A stretch of 64,000 nt of DNA, from NCBI RefSeq assembly GCF_036417845.1, contig NC_089991.1, positions 12,865,001-12,929,000 of the forward strand. The letters run 5' to 3'. The notes beneath the pieces are model-generated. The model saw nothing but the letters and a program-made list of their open reading frames with translations, had not been told where the DNA came from and did not search any database. Position numbers and translations under genes: made by a program. The DNA comes from Apteryx mantelli (lineage: Eukaryota; Chordata; Aves; Apterygiformes; Apterygidae). Of the stretch, positions 38,017-61,900 are shown piece by piece; positions within the stretch are counted from its first letter, which is position 1; the number at the start of each line of letters is the position of its first letter.

Positions 38017-40415
38017 TTTATTTTGCCTGTCATCGTTTTGGACAAGTAAGAACATCACTTTCTGGGTCTTTTATTAACATATTTATATTATGGTTCATAT
38101 GAAAACAAGCATACACTTCACCGTATGGGTTTTAATTCTTCACTGACATTCCTCAGCTTTTGTCAACCCAGACAACAACCCAAAACCACCCAACTCCCAT
38201 TACAGAAATATTGTTTCAGGTTTACGGATGTTTTCACCAATTTGGTTAAGAGCTATAGAAGCTTCTATTAATAGCACTTTGATAGTCCAAAGTGCAATTT
38301 GTTACTGTTGTTTTGGATTTAACATCAAAAGCACTGGAAACGCAACAAATGAGGAGAAATTGCAAGCAACAAGGACAGACTTCAGTGAAAGACTTCTGTT
38401 GTACAACCTCACATGATGATCATCGTGTAATTCTGAAGTAAAAATGCAGCAAGCTTTTTTAAAAGACAATACCAGTTACCACCACAAGGGGAAGCAGCAT
38501 GTACTTCCAGTATGCTGACTGTGAGACAGCACACCACAGCTATGGCTGTCACATTTAGCTCTCCTCCAATTTACCAAGATACTTGTTTTAAGTTTTCAGG
38601 AACAAACTGTAAACAAGTTAAACTGAGAAACATTCATAAGCAGGGAAGGGACAAATATTGTAACACAACACAACAATGAAGATGTAGTCAAAACACAACA
38701 AAAACCCAAAACTCTACTGACATTTAGTAAGACCAGACTCAACCACTAACTTTGGCAAGTAAATGGCAACAAGTTATTGTTCTGATACAGGTAATACCCA
38801 TCTGCCCTGTGGGGCAGGGCAATTCTGCTCTAGCTTTAGAACAAGCAAAGGTCAAGAGATATATACTGTATCTGCACAGAGATTACATGTTAAAAAACAT
38901 GGAAACACTGAACCCTGACACATATTAAAAAACTTAGTAAGCAGCTCTCAGCTATTATGAGGAGCTCAGGTCTGGTGTGGACTCAAGACCAACATTTTCA
39001 TCCAGATGTTTTGAATGCCACACATTACAGAAATAAGAAATAAGAATGCTGTTTTGTGCAGTACCATCTTACAAGAACTCTTCAAGTAAAATTAGTTTTG
39101 TATTTTCAGTTTCATCTTCCTTCAAAGGTGGAGAGTGTTCAATAACTTATTCAATTCCAGGACAGACAAGCACCTGCTGCACCTCCAACAAAAATGCCAT
39201 CTACTTCAGGCCTTGCAGAAGCAGGGGATTAAATTAATGCCTAAACTGCAGAATTAACTCCTTATCATGTACAGCAGAGAGAAGCTTAAAGAATGCAACA
39301 AAAGTACTTCATTTCAGTTCTACTTTTGTAACATTTATAATGGAACCTGTCCAGCCTCAAATCAAAGTTGTTATAAAATTCTTCACCCCAAAGGTACTCA
39401 TTTTCAGAAAAAATGGTTACTGAAATGCAACCAAACCGATGAACAGAAGGTATTAAGATCTTCAGCTATACCACCTCTACCTACCGAAGCTGGTGACAGA
39501 TGGGGGAACCTCCTCCCCTTGGAAGAACTCCAACATACTCTTGACTTGATAAAGCAAATCTAGACCTTTTTTATTTTTATTTTTATTTTTTTTTAACAAT
39601 TTGCCAAGACTGGAATGAGAGATAAATAGAAGGCACAACAATTTTGCTTTTTTTATACAAATACAAACTAAACATGAAAAAAACTCCCTATTTCAATAAA
39701 AAATTTCACAAGTTCAGGAAAAGTGTTTTAAGAGTCAAGTTCTAGACATTTAAAACCTATCCCACAATCCAAAATTTCAAAGTGGTAAAACAGTAGTTAG
39801 AATTCCTTTCCGTGATCATGTATCAAAAGAAAAAAAAAGATTCTACGGATACCCATTATTCCACTTTTACAGCGCCACAAAGAGAAAGATGAACGTCAAT
39901 TTTTCAAGTGGCAATATCTCCGGACCAGAGGATGTTCGTATGACCCTCAAGGGATAAATCGATAGTTTTTTCCTGCCCTTGAAATACTTGCCAAGTACTA
40001 TGTTTTCCTACAGGCTCTTGAACACATGCATGTGAAATATTCCACTGACTGAAATGCACCCAAATTCAGTAGAGAGGGGGAAGGAAAAAAAAAAGAAAAA
40101 CAAAAAGAAAACATTCCTTTAGGAAAGACCACTGGTACCAAAAAAAATCCAGTCCGTAAGTCTGAAGTGAGCAAGGAAATTCAGTTCTTTTTAAAATCCA
40201 CTTTTCCTAAAATGTTGTTCCGCAAAGCTGGAATCTGGGACAAGGACTAGAAAAAAAAAATCACAAAACCATAACACAAACAAAAAGGGGCCAAAATAGT
40301 ATCAAACGTAGCAGTCTATAACAGGCTAGGGCCACATTCCAAGATACCCAAGGCTGAAATTCACAAATCTGCAGGAAAAAGGGTTTGCGCCACCATGTCA
40401 ACATCCATGATGCAT
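38017..40415 (-). other. G3BP1: Presumed G3BP1 3'UTR (proximal part)
   Basis: Non-coding AT-rich sequence after the G3BP1 stop. Candidate AATAAA signals on the minus strand (TTTATT on the + strand) are at 39570-39575, 38070-38075 and 38017-38022; the true end is unknown and could be further left. A block at about 39861-39965 keeps several CpGs. The 98-aa + strand ORF at 39267-39563 lies antisense here and has no recognisable domain. Confidence 0.4.
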
Positions 40416-49994
<9,579 letters not shown>

Positions 49995-51539
49995 TTACAT
50001 TTCACATTGCTGTACACATACTGATAACATAAGCCACATAATTACAGTGTAAAGCACACAAAACCTATTAGCAGTTTCACCACAGTAATCAGTTCAACTG
50101 ATATGCTTTCAGAGTCATCAATGGCTGGTGCTGAGAAAAAGAGGGAGAGGACTGCTGGGTAGGGAATCAGTGGTGGGAGAGGCTGCATGGCTGAGGGAGT
50201 TTAATTCAATATGAAAGCATTTAATTATCCTGTGTACCCTCAGTAAAAAGCAGGTGGGCAAGCAAGTAAGGTTCTTCAAGAGGATTTGCTAAGCAGCTAA
50301 GTCATGTACAGTTGATCCAAGTTCTACTTACCTCACTTGACTTCACAATCAGAATTAGAAGTCAGATGTTCTAAAGCAAAGCCTGTGCTACTCTATTAAG
50401 GGCATTTTAAAAAGGCCAAAGCAAGTCCAACCTATTTTTGTCAAAAGCACAGCACTCCTACAGTGCTTATCACTCATATTGAAAAGGAATATCAGATTAT
50501 ACTAAAATAACTATGCTATGGACATAAATGAATACTGCTCTTCTCTTGCTTCCCCAAACTCAGCAAATCATGTATCACCTCAATCCAACAGATCAGTCAA
50601 ATTAACAGTACCATACCTAGGGTCAGGCACAAATCAATCTATTTACCATGTGCCTAATTTCAATGGATCTGTAAATTACAAAAAGAAAGTCTTTACAGCT
50701 GGAATACAGAATATGTCCATCTTCAGTGCAGGTCATTCAAAACCAAAGCACATTCATGTGTTTCTTTCCTTTTGAACACTCATAAAAAGAAGCTCAGACT
50801 AGTAGAGGAAAAATATCAATACCAGATCATATTCTTGTTGCCTAATATAGAAACAAAAGTAGTTTTTTAGCTTCATATGCCATTGCCAATCATACTGACA
50901 GGTAGCAGAATGGGAGCTTAGCTGGCAGTTTTGCTGCTGATGTGTTACAGACTATACATTAGCTGATTTTTCTGCCTTGTAGTGCTGACAATAAAGAATA
51001 GTTAGCAAAGGTATTTGCAGTAGGTCAAGCAGATGTTATCCGAAAGGGAGTTAAAGACCAGGTGTAACACTTGAAAGAGAACTTTCTTCATATTACAGAC
51101 ATCCTAACCCCCTTCTCCTACACAACGTTTTCCCAAATACATGGTATGCAAATTCAATATGCACAAACTTCAGGTATGTTCCACAAGTCAAAACCAACAC
51201 ACTCCTAACTTGAGCCCCCCAAAAAGCAACTCAGGAGTCATCATTCACCTATCTGTTTTTATTTAAGACTGTGCAACTAGAAATAACTCCAAGAAGTGTC
51301 AGCAAAAAAATAAACAATGGAAATCAAACTAAGTCCTCTAGTGCAGACTAATCCAGATGGAGACTGCAAAGTGCATGCCTTGACAATTACGCTGGTACAA
51401 GCTTTCTCTTGTCACTGCACAGAACAGCATTTTACACCCTGGGTAAACAGACTTGCCCACAACTAACCTATGGACAAAGAGAATGATCAACAACCAGGTA
51501 AGGAAGCGGTAGATGGGGTTGGCAACCAAAGAGTCTGAG

Positions 51540-54520
51540 GTGGTATAAACAGAATGGACCTCTTAATCAACAAAACAAGGGCTGAAGAGGAATTGCCCCA
51601 ACTGTATGCATGTAAATAAGGAAGTACCTATGGGACCATATCATGGGAAAAGCTCTCATCCCCTTTCCGGGAAGTCAGCACACCAAGGTCCCACTCTGCA
51701 GCATCTCTACACTGACACACACAGCACAGGAAACAAACGGGATGAATTAGAAATCTGTGTACATTTACAGGGCTACAATCTCATTGGTATCAGGGAGACA
51801 TGGTAGAATAGCTCACAAGACTGGAGTGCCACAATAGATAGATACAGGCTCCTTACTGTGGACAGCCAGGGAAGATGAGAAAGGGGAGTTGCCCTTTACG
51901 TGAGAGAGTATCTGGAATGCATGAAGCTCTGCCTGGGGACAGGTGAGGGGCCAGCTGAGTACTTATGGGTCAGGGTTAGTGGGCAGACCAACATGGGCAA
52001 GACTGGTGGGTGTCTGCTTTAGACTGACTCATCAGGAAGAAGAAATAGATGAAGCCTCCTTCAGACAATTGGAAGAAGCCTCATGTTCACAAGCCCTGGT
52101 CCTCATGGGGGTACTTCAACCACCCTGGTATCTGCTGGAGGCACAATACAGCAGGATACAAGCAACCCAGGTTTCTGGAGTGCTTTGATGACGATTTCCT
52201 AACACTGGGGATCAAGGAGCCAACAAGGAGGAGTACTCTCCTGGACCTCACACTTACAAATAGGAAGAACTAATCAAAGATGTAAAAGTTGGTGGCAGCC
52301 TTGGCTACAGTGACCACGAGATGGTGAAGTTCAGGATCCTGCAAGGAGGGAGTGTGGCATTATGCCACAGGGAGCAAGACAAAAAGCAGAATCAGTCCTG
52401 GACTTCAGGAGAGCCTGTTCAGGGACCTGCTTAGAAGAATCCCATGGGATATGGCCCCGGTGGAAAGAGGGGTCCAAGAGAGCTGGTTGATATTCAGGAA
52501 TCACCTCCCACAAGCTCAAGAATTGTTCATACCAACGAGGGGGAAATGAAGCAAAGGCAGCAGGAGGCCTGCATGGATGAACAAGGAGCTCCTTACTAAA
52601 ATCAAATATAAAAAGGAATTATCTAAGACGTGGAAACAGGGACAGGCGACCCAGGAGGAACAACAGAGACACTGTTCAGGCATGTAGGGATGGGGTTAGG
52701 AGGGCTAATGCCCAGTTGAAGTTGAAACTGGCAAGGAACATGCAGGGCAACAAGAAAGGCTTCTACAAATAGGTAAGCAGCAAAGAAAAGGCTAAGGAAA
52801 ACATGGGCCTGCTACTAAGTGGGCCAGAGGCCCTGGCAGCAAAGGACACAAAAGGCAGAAGTACCAAATGTCTTCTTTCCCTCAGTCTCTACTGGTAAGG
52901 TTTGCCCTCAGGAATCCTACGCCCCTAAGACCAAAGGGGAAGTCTGGAGCAATGAAAACTTACCCTTGGTGGAAGAGGATCAGGTTAGGGAACACTTAAA
53001 GTGGACAAACAAGTCCGTGGGCTCTGATGGGATGCACCCATGAGTGCTGAGGGAGCTGGCCGATGTCATTGCTAGGCCACTCTCAATTATCTTTGAAAGG
53101 TCATGGTGACTGGGAGAGGGTCCTGACAACTGCAAGAAGGCAGATACCACTCCTATCTTCAAGAAGGGAAAGAAGGAGGATCTGGAGAACTACAGGTTGG
53201 TCAGCCTCACCTCAATCCCTGGAAAGGTCATGGAGCAAATAATCCTGGATATCATTTCTAGACATGTAAAAGACAGGAAGGTGATCAGGAGTAGTCAGCA
53301 TGGATTTGCAAAGGGGAAGTTGTGCTTAACCAACCTCATAGCTTCTATGATAAGATGACTGGCTTGGGGGACAAGGGGAGAGCAGTGAATGTTGTCTGCC
53401 TTGACTTTAGTAAGGTTTTTGACACTGTCTCCCACAACATCCTCATAGACAAGCTGATAAAGTACAGGCTAGATAGCAGAGAGCAAGGTAGATTGAAAAC
53501 TGCCTTAATTGCCAGGCTTAGAGGGTCATGATCAGCAGCAAAAAGTGCAGCTGGAGGCCAGTCACTAGTGGTGTCCCCCCAGGGGTTGATCTTGGGGCCC
53601 ATACTGTTTAACATTTCATTAATGACCCAGATGATAGGACTGAAACCACTCTCAGCAAGTTCACTGGTGACACAAAACAGAGGAGTGGCTCATACACCAG
53701 AGCGCTGTGCTGCCATTCAGAGGGACCTGTAAAGGCTGGAGAGATGGGCAGAGGGGAACCTCATGAAGTTCAATAAAAGGCAGTGCAGAGTCCTGCACCT
53801 AGGGAGGAATAACCCCAGGCACCAGGACAGGCTGGGGGCTCACCTGCTGAAAAACAGCTCTGCGGAGAAAAATCTGGGAGTCCTGGTGGACAAGGTGAAC
53901 ACGGGCCAGCAATGTGCCCTTGTGGCCAAGAAGGCCAATGGTATCTGGGGCTGCATTAGGCAGAGTGTTGCCAGCAGGTCAAAGGAAGGGATCCTTCCCC
54001 TCTACTCAGCACCGGTGAGGCCACATCTGGGGTGCTGTGTCCAGGTCTGGGCTCCCCAGTACAAGAATGACATGGAGCTACTGGAGCAAGTCCAGCAAAG
54101 GGCCACAAAGATGACTCAAGAACTGGAGCATCTCATACAAGGAAAAGCTGAAAGATCTGGGACTGTTCAGCCTGGAGAAGGCTCAGGGTGTGTGTGTGGG
54201 GGGAATCTTATGAATGTTTATAAATATCTGAAGGGTGGGTGTAAAGAGGATAGAGCCAGACTCTTTTTAGTAGTGCCCAGTGACAGGACAAGAGGCAATG
54301 GCCAAAAACCGAAACACAGGAAATGCCATCTGAACCTAAGAAAACACTTCTTTACTGTGAGGGTGGTAGAAGAAGTTGCCCAGAGAGGCCACAGAGCATC
54401 CATCCTTGGAGACATTCACTGGACATGGTCATGGGCAACCTGTTCTAGCTCACCCTGCTCGAGCTGGGAGGTTGGGCCAGATGATCTCCAGAGGTCCTTT
54501 CCAACCTCAGCTATTCTATG
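51540..54520 (+). mobile_element. CR1 LINE (chicken-repeat-1 type), decayed, 5'-truncated, near-complete ORF2 region
   Basis: Traces of the ORF2 endonuclease (ELEICVHLQGYNLIGIRETW, about 51744-51805) and reverse transcriptase (VNVVCLDFSKVFDTVSHNIL, about 53386-53446) are in the + sense. The later part gives a frame resembling the CR1 C-terminal region ([20 protein letters not shown]). The 3' end has the CR1 hallmark ccagatgatctccagaggtc, then ccaacctcagctattctatg, ending at 54520. Stops and frameshifts break the ORF, and the catalytic FADD is replaced by FTGD (about 53660-53671). It lies in G3BP1 intron 1, antisense to the gene. The left edge is uncertain and could reach about 51330. Confidence 0.93.
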
Positions 54521-55267
54521 CAAGCAAGGGGTGGGAAGATTTAAAAAAAGTTTCTCTTGCGTGCATGTTCTAAGCTCTGTTCTAGATCACCCAAGGATCT
54601 TGTTTTATGCTTTCATTACATTTGTTCAAATTTCAGAAGTTCTGTAAAGCTGAGAATGCATGACAGACTGGCTTCAAAACAAAGATGACACACTGGTTTA
54701 GTATATTACACTGACTGTTTCAAATGCACCCCTCATGTAGGCCTGCAAAGGAAGTTATAACCACACTGCAGGATGTACAAGGAATGCAAAACAGAAGTTT
54801 CAAACCTCCAAAAGAACACTAAAAAAAGACATGGAAGCTAGTATTTCGCATATACAAAATACTAAGTCCAAATCAACCTGCCAAATTCCTTCCGTCTCAG
54901 ACAACTGTGGTCTAGTGCCCCACACATAGTAAGCAAAAAACCCCAAATGTTTAACCCTCTTGGCAGAGCTTACAGATAATGTATTTGAGGATGTGTTCAT
55001 ACCCAAGCTCCAAGCAATGGTCAATATGCACAGCATCCAACTTAACTGGACATACAGGACACAAATTTCTACCTTGGAAGTACACAGTTTAAGGTTGAAA
55101 ACAAGATACAACTAGAATGCTGTTAATGTGGCAACAAAAATTGGTACAGCTTTACACACGCTCTTGGGCTTTGCTCTGCTTTTAACACAACAAACAACTA
55201 GAGGGTTATTCGCACTACTTTTTCAGTTCATAAATTTAAAAACAAATAAACAAATTCAAACTCTATC

Positions 55268-55301
55268 TATTTTATCTCAGAAATTATTTTATCTCAGAAA
55301 T
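55268..55301. repeat. Perfect tandem duplication, 2 x 17 bp
   Basis: The unit tattttatctcagaaat occurs twice with no spacer in G3BP1 intron 1. Confidence 0.93.
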
Positions 55302-58300
55302 GTCTCTTTTTTTCCAGGCTCCAGAGGAGAGTATACATGAGCTCCTGCTCTCCCAGTATGAGCTGCATCTACCAACTTCATACAAGAAATATTACTTACT
55401 TGATAGAGTGCAGAAAAGATAAGATCAAAGTGAACTACCATGAAAAAGGCTTTGATATACTAAGAATCTTTCAGCTGTTTCATAATATTTTAAGAGCTAA
55501 CTATGCAGAAGGAAAAGTGATACACTATGGTTGGGTCTGGCCTGCAGGAAATGTTCAGATTCTGCAGACTGCTTTCACTGTAGGAAGTTGCTAGTATCTG
55601 TGGTTTTGAAGTCTTCTAATTGTAAACTGTAATGCTTCAAATATACAGATGCCCAAGACTGAACACAGTCTGAAGTGACAAGAACTCAGAATTATGAACC
55701 CTCTGTTACCTTCTGTTGCATGTTACATTAGATCCCCACAAGATATTATCAGACAGTAAGGAAAACAATACCACAGGGAAAATAAGGATAAACTGTGGGT
55801 ATCACTGCCTATTTCCTTATTTGACATTCTATTTCCTGTAAAGCCTTTGTGAAACACCATCACTAAGGGGGGGGGGCAGTATGACACTAGAGCAGTGGGA
55901 GTAAGAATGGCGGACAGATGTGAAAACCTTCACTCTTAGGTCCAGTTGGCATAACAGGCAATACAAGCCCCACAAAAGTTAAAAATTCTGCCTCTGTGCT
56001 GTATGCTTACAATTAGAAAAACGGTACTACCATATCCCCCAAGATCACTCAGTCTGACAGAGTTCTGTATGGAAGAACATACAGAAGTTGCCTGTCCATC
56101 CTATTCCCTGCCTCCCCAGAAGGGGTAGCATTTTGTTTCTTTAGAAAAACTAGCTTCCTCTGAAATCCAGGCTCATTCTTAATGATGCCAGTAGGCAGAC
56201 TTTCTATTCAATTCTGTCAAGCGCTGAATCAGGCTCCGAGAATTATTTTCAATTGCTTCCAGAACAAAATGCATCAAGCTTGACCTTCATGCATATTGGT
56301 AAACCATTACCTGCAGCTCTCAGATCTCAACAGCTTACTACACCTTTCAAGTTTTTTGTCTCAAGTGAAGGAGTCCTCACCATATTAGCCAACTAGCAGT
56401 CATGTCATCTTCCATGCTGTTCTACTGAATCGTCCTAATACTGTACTGAAGACATGCTGAAGGTAAGTTGCCTTGTGCCAATTGAACTAGATGCATTTAC
56501 AGGCTAAAAAATAAAAAATAAAATAAACTCCTCCCTACTGTTAGGATGAAAAAAACCAGTCAGAACTGATTCTTAACATGGAAGAACAGCATAGTGCCCA
56601 GTTCTCATTAAGCAGATCTGAGAAGAAATGGGAAAAACCTTTACATGACCTAATCAGAGGACAACAATCTGTTTTTACCCCTGCTGCACCTGCTGCTATT
56701 CTGTGAGTCACCATCTGTTCTTGCTCTCTAGCCATCACAACCTGAATGATATAAGGCACATCTCCAGAGAGAATACTTGCTCCCTACCACTCGTGAGAAA
56801 TTCATTACTACTCTCCTATTCCTTGACCTAGGAATAACTGCAAATATTTCAGACCATATTTCTGCTACGCAGAGTAGAATAGTATGAAATGATTGAACTA
56901 TCACCTCTTTAATCCTTTGAGCAGTTTATCCACACATTTTTGTCAGCTGAGACAACGATGAAAGGGGAAAGTTGACAGGAAAACCTGAAGACCACATGAT
57001 TTAAGATTCATTCAGAAACATGCATTCATATCACTCCACATACAAGACAAATGGAGTAACTCAAGTTGTAACTAACAAAAACATTACAACGGTTCTGCAG
57101 CAAACCCCAGCCCTTTTCTTAAGGTGAGAGACTTAATGGAAGACAAGATGCCCTTATACTGGTTGTCACCTGGCTGGTGACAAATTCAGCCATCTGTTAC
57201 AATGCTCCTAGTTGGCAGAAAATCAATGCTAGTCACTGAATTTCTGAAGTACGGTTATGTAAATTAGAACCATTGATGTAAACTCTATATTAGCAAATTT
57301 ATATTTAGGTTCACAAAACCTATTAGCATATTAGTATTCAGACAAACAATAGGCTCAAAGAACACCTAACAGCTTGTATTGATTAGCATTTTTTGAAGAG
57401 CTCAAAGTGCTATATAATGAAAGTGAACTAACCATTAGCTGTCTCTCTTTAAATCTCAGACAACACTGAAGTTTGAATCTTGTTTCTACTGGACTTCCTA
57501 TGTATAACAAAAAATCTCTCTCATATACATTATATACAGTGTTAAGGCTCTCAGAGTCATTGCAGAACACACTCTGATATAATGATCCAGAGGACAGACT
57601 CAACTGAAATACAATTTGAAGTCAGAAAATTCTAAACTTCATTTCTTAAATAGCGTGGCTATTTTAAAAACCTTTCTGTTGGCACTGTCACTTTTGTTGT
57701 CAGAAGACAAATCAAAACTTAAGTACGAGCATATGCCAAGTAGGCCATGGTTTAATATCATCCTTGTGCCATCATTCACTACTTTCTTCATTTCCATACT
57801 TCTTAGACTATTTTTTTGTCCTGAAACGTAAGTGAATCAAAAACCAAAGTTACTGCAATGTGTTACAGTTCTTTTTGACAGGAATATTACACAGCAGTCC
57901 ACACTTTCTTTTGGCTGTTAGTATGCTGTAAGCTGACTCATTTGATATTACATTCCTGCCTGATCTCTGCAAATTGGTGTAGTTTCAGTACTGAAAGTTT
58001 TCCCCCCTCCTTTTTAACTACAGGTTTAAGTCACTCATATATTCTCACAGAGCTGTTACACTACTTCCAACATCCAAATCAACTTCTACAAATTACAGTT
58101 CAGATCTTTCATTTCTGCAACCTTACTTTACCTATACAAAGGCAACGGTACAATTTGTGCGCTCCCCAGATGAAGATCTTTTTCCCTTCTAAACCTGAAG
58201 GTCAAACTTCTCATGCAACTCTACTCCCTCATTTTGATACCAAGTAATTCCTTAACATAAAGGGGGTTTTTTGAAAATAAAGAAACACCCAGAGAGGCTC

Positions 58301-58959
58301 ACACAGAATAGGGGTATCTATATGTAAGCACATCACATTACACAGCTGGCAAATCTGCAATTTCACTGAAAGTTAAAGAGCTGGTCAATAGTTAATAGGA
58401 TTGCGTACATGAAGAGTCATTTGGGATTTCTTCAGGTTGCTTAGCAACAGGTGAGACTGCTCAAAGCCACAAACCATTTATCCATACGGAGTAGCCAGTG
58501 TTAGAAGCAGTTACTACTGTTGCTTTGGACAAGAAAAACAGTCAGTACAAATAAAATCATGAAGATTTCCTAATACTCCTCCCAAGTGGCATGATATACA
58601 ATATATAAGTTAATCAACAACAGAAATGAAACAATTCCAATTAATTTCCACTCTCCACATATTTTTCATGACTACTGTCTGCTACTGCTGCTGACTAAGC
58701 AAAAAAGAAGTTGATACCTGTGTAAACCATGATACAAACCATTAGAGAGCAAACAATGAAATACAAACAAGCTAAACTTGCATCACTAGGCAAATTCCAG
58801 AGCTCTTGTCTCAACTGGGGATTTATATCATTACACCAGCTTGTTCTGAAGTTGGAAGAGTAATATAAACCTTTTCAAGGAAATGTATATTTAAAACACC
58901 ACAAGATACCAGATACACTGAGATGTGAGATGCCCTTATTTTAATACAGTCTCAACTAT

Positions 58960-58976
58960 GGGGGGGGGGGGGGGGG
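58960..58976. repeat. Poly(G) run (17 G)
   Basis: Followed by aggggga. It lies in G3BP1 intron 1 and is poly(C) in the transcript. Confidence 0.93.
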
Positions 58977-61900
58977 AGGGGGAAGAATCCTACTTGTCAA
59001 CCTCAAGCCTGAATTATGAATTGCTGAAAAAGCAGCCAAAATAGGTGAGCAACAGAAGTCCCAAAGGCTTACTGCTTTTAAAATCATGGTCTCATTACTG
59101 GTCTCACACGATGGGGAAAAACTAGTCAATGTCACAAGGAACAGTGCCACAGCAATATAGTATGCATTAAATTCTGATACAGAAAAAAGTAAAAACTCCA
59201 AACTGAAAGACAAACATAAAGCAAAAGCCATTATAGACAGTTATCTGCCTGCAACTGGTTCTACTTTTTTTTGTATTTTGACAGATTCAGAGGGAAGGAG
59301 TTCTGCCTGAGGGAAGTGATCTTAAAGGTAGCATTATTTTACAACAGAGGCAAGAGACTGAAATTGCACACACTAGTTCATTACATCTAATCTCTCTGGA
59401 AGCCAGAGGCTGAAAGCTAAGCAATAGGATAACTCATCCAATGAATAATGAAACATTTAAAGATCTAATTTGCCACAAGTTGGGAGGTTACCAGTACTCA
59501 ACTTTTACTAGCATCTCCTGGAAACATTGTTGTAGACCATAAGATGTAACTATTGGCTAGAAACTTGTAGAAGCAGAAGCTCATCAACCAAGATCAGAGC
59601 CATGTCAAGTGCAAAACACAGCATGCAGACAGGGTAGGCTTTATTAATAATCTTCTTTAAAACCAACACCTAATAAAACATGGATCTGGATCCTCAAACT
59701 TAAAACAGCCATTTCTTCACTCACTACAGCAACTAGTGCCTACCGTAAGACAACCACGCAACTTATAAAGGGAGGCAGTGCCTGCGTTCATAGGGCACTT
59801 GAGACATTCCAAAGAGCTGGATCCTATAAATCAGTCAGTAACTGGAACGCTGCCCCCTTGGGCAAACAACTTTCTCTGTGCCTTATTATCCTGATCCTGC
59901 AGGAGGGCAGAGCCCATACCTGAACCTTTTTAAAGCTCATTTAGGCATACTGATGAGGGGCATTATCAAAAAGCTAGGCACTATACCAGTTAAGAGACAG
60001 ATGGACACGGAGAAGAAGATTGAATTAGAAGCTTAACCACTTTCTAATCAAAGTATCAAAATGATCAAGATAAGGAAGCATCTAATTTTAAGTGTAATAA
60101 AAATATTTTTATTACAAGATAAAAAATAGTTCAGAATTACATTCAACACTGCCCATGCTAGCACTGAAAAAACCCTCCACTTACCAACAGCAGATGGGAA
60201 GCCTTACCCAGCAGCAAGGCACAACCCCTTAAACACTGTAAGAATACAAATAAACAAACCATGCATTGCTGCAGGGCTGTCATTCTAGAAGTCAGCCTGT
60301 GTTTTTGCTAACAAACCTAAGTGTGAACCACAAGTAAATGGATGCAATAGAGTCTGTCAGTTTGTAGACAAAATTCAGTGCCTCTTTTGCTGCTTGGCAG
60401 AGCTGAACAATAAGAAACAAACTGAAGATTTTTTTACTGCTGTTAGTCAGCATCTAAATGAACAGCGACCATTTAAGAGGAGTAACTTCAAAAGCACTAT
60501 GTTCAAAAGCAGAGAAAGAACACAGTCAGAGGGGACTAACCTAAAGCATGAGTTAAGCTGAGTTAAGTTGAGACCAGCATACATACTTGTACAGCAAGGA
60601 GTGGTGATCTGGGGAAGCAGAGAGACACTTCCTGTAGGAAAGAGCATAAGACCTTATATCTTGCTGTTTATCTTTGGACAGTAAAGTCCTGCTTAAAAGC
60701 AAAGGAAGACAAAAAACCCAAAATGCATAGCTCAGAAGAACCTAAGAGTTTTCATATTCCAGGAGAGTGATATTACAAGGGTCTCTCACCAAGTTACTTT
60801 CCTCAGATTCTCCACTAAACACCTTGCCTTCTCCGAGTGCAGGGCCTACTTTGCTTTTCTAAAGCTATCTCAACTGGCTTCTGGTTTTCTATTTTTTGAT
60901 CTAATCACCACTTCCAATCTGCAATGCTGAGAAACAAGGGACACGAGGAGAGAGAGGATAGTATCTCTGCAGAAGCAGCATAAGCATTTGAGTTCTTACT
61001 TAGAATTAGCATCAAGGAACAGGTTTTATAATAAGTCAACACTTGTAACAGCTGCTCTATGCCAGTGACCTGGCAAGGGTCATCTTTCAGCAGCCAAATA
61101 TGCTCAATTGTTCCCCTTCAGACCACAGCTAAGGTATTTAGCATTACTTTTTGTAAAGTTTTACTGTTCTGTGTCACATGAGACAAATACCCACAGACTT
61201 AGAAGGGACATACCTATGTTATTTCTTACATTACAAACAGATCAAAACACTGAGTTTCACAGGCAGTGTATTATTTATTTTTGTTTAAATAATGTATAAT
61301 ACAGATGTATGATAGAGGAATGAGAAATGTTTCTCTTCTGTTCTCAGATTTCTCAGCATAGCTTTGCATCTCAAGTCATCAGAAGTTGTGTCCCACTCAT
61401 TACACAAAGGAGATATGGAGTAGAGAGGGGGAAGCTGTAGAAACACCAATTTGAAGTTCATATTACTTAAGCTTTACTGCCTAATAAATACTGAAGTACC
61501 AGATGAGAACAGACATCATAATTTATGGCCTTTCGAGATGCCTGGGGCAGGGATGAAAGAAAGAAAAAGAGAAGAGGCCTGAACTGATGGCTACTTTGCT
61601 AAGTTCCTCCTGTGGAAGCACTCAGCCATTGAAAACTGACTTTCTCACAGGCTCAGAAGTGCAAACTGAAGCTCAATCAGCATTTGGGGATTTTCATGAC
61701 AAAACTTTGTAAGCCAGTTGTAACCTGCCACAGGTCTCACCATACAGGTCAGCCATTACTTTTATTTTTAAAGAACACAAAAGCATTTTTGTAATCCTCT
61801 GATAACAGCTGGCCCCCAAACAGTCAGAATAGTCTGCATATGCACTAATTCCTGTGCTAATTTGAGTTTCTTTCTGCACTTCCAGAGGTATAGCCCTCAA

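Noticed and set aside
39267..39563. 98-aa Cys-containing + strand ORF
   Set aside because: Antisense to the presumed G3BP1 3'UTR, no domain, no promoter or splice evidence.
53763..54647. 294-aa + strand ORF
   Set aside because: It is the decayed C-terminal part of the CR1 reverse-transcriptase ORF, not a host gene.
58956..59231. 91-aa hydrophobic minus-strand ORF ending in poly-Pro
   Set aside because: The poly-Pro end is the G homopolymer read in antisense; no family similarity.
59815..59965. Possible third MIR-like fragment (cttgggcaaacaactttctc)
   Set aside because: Only one short segment resembles MIR; too little to call.
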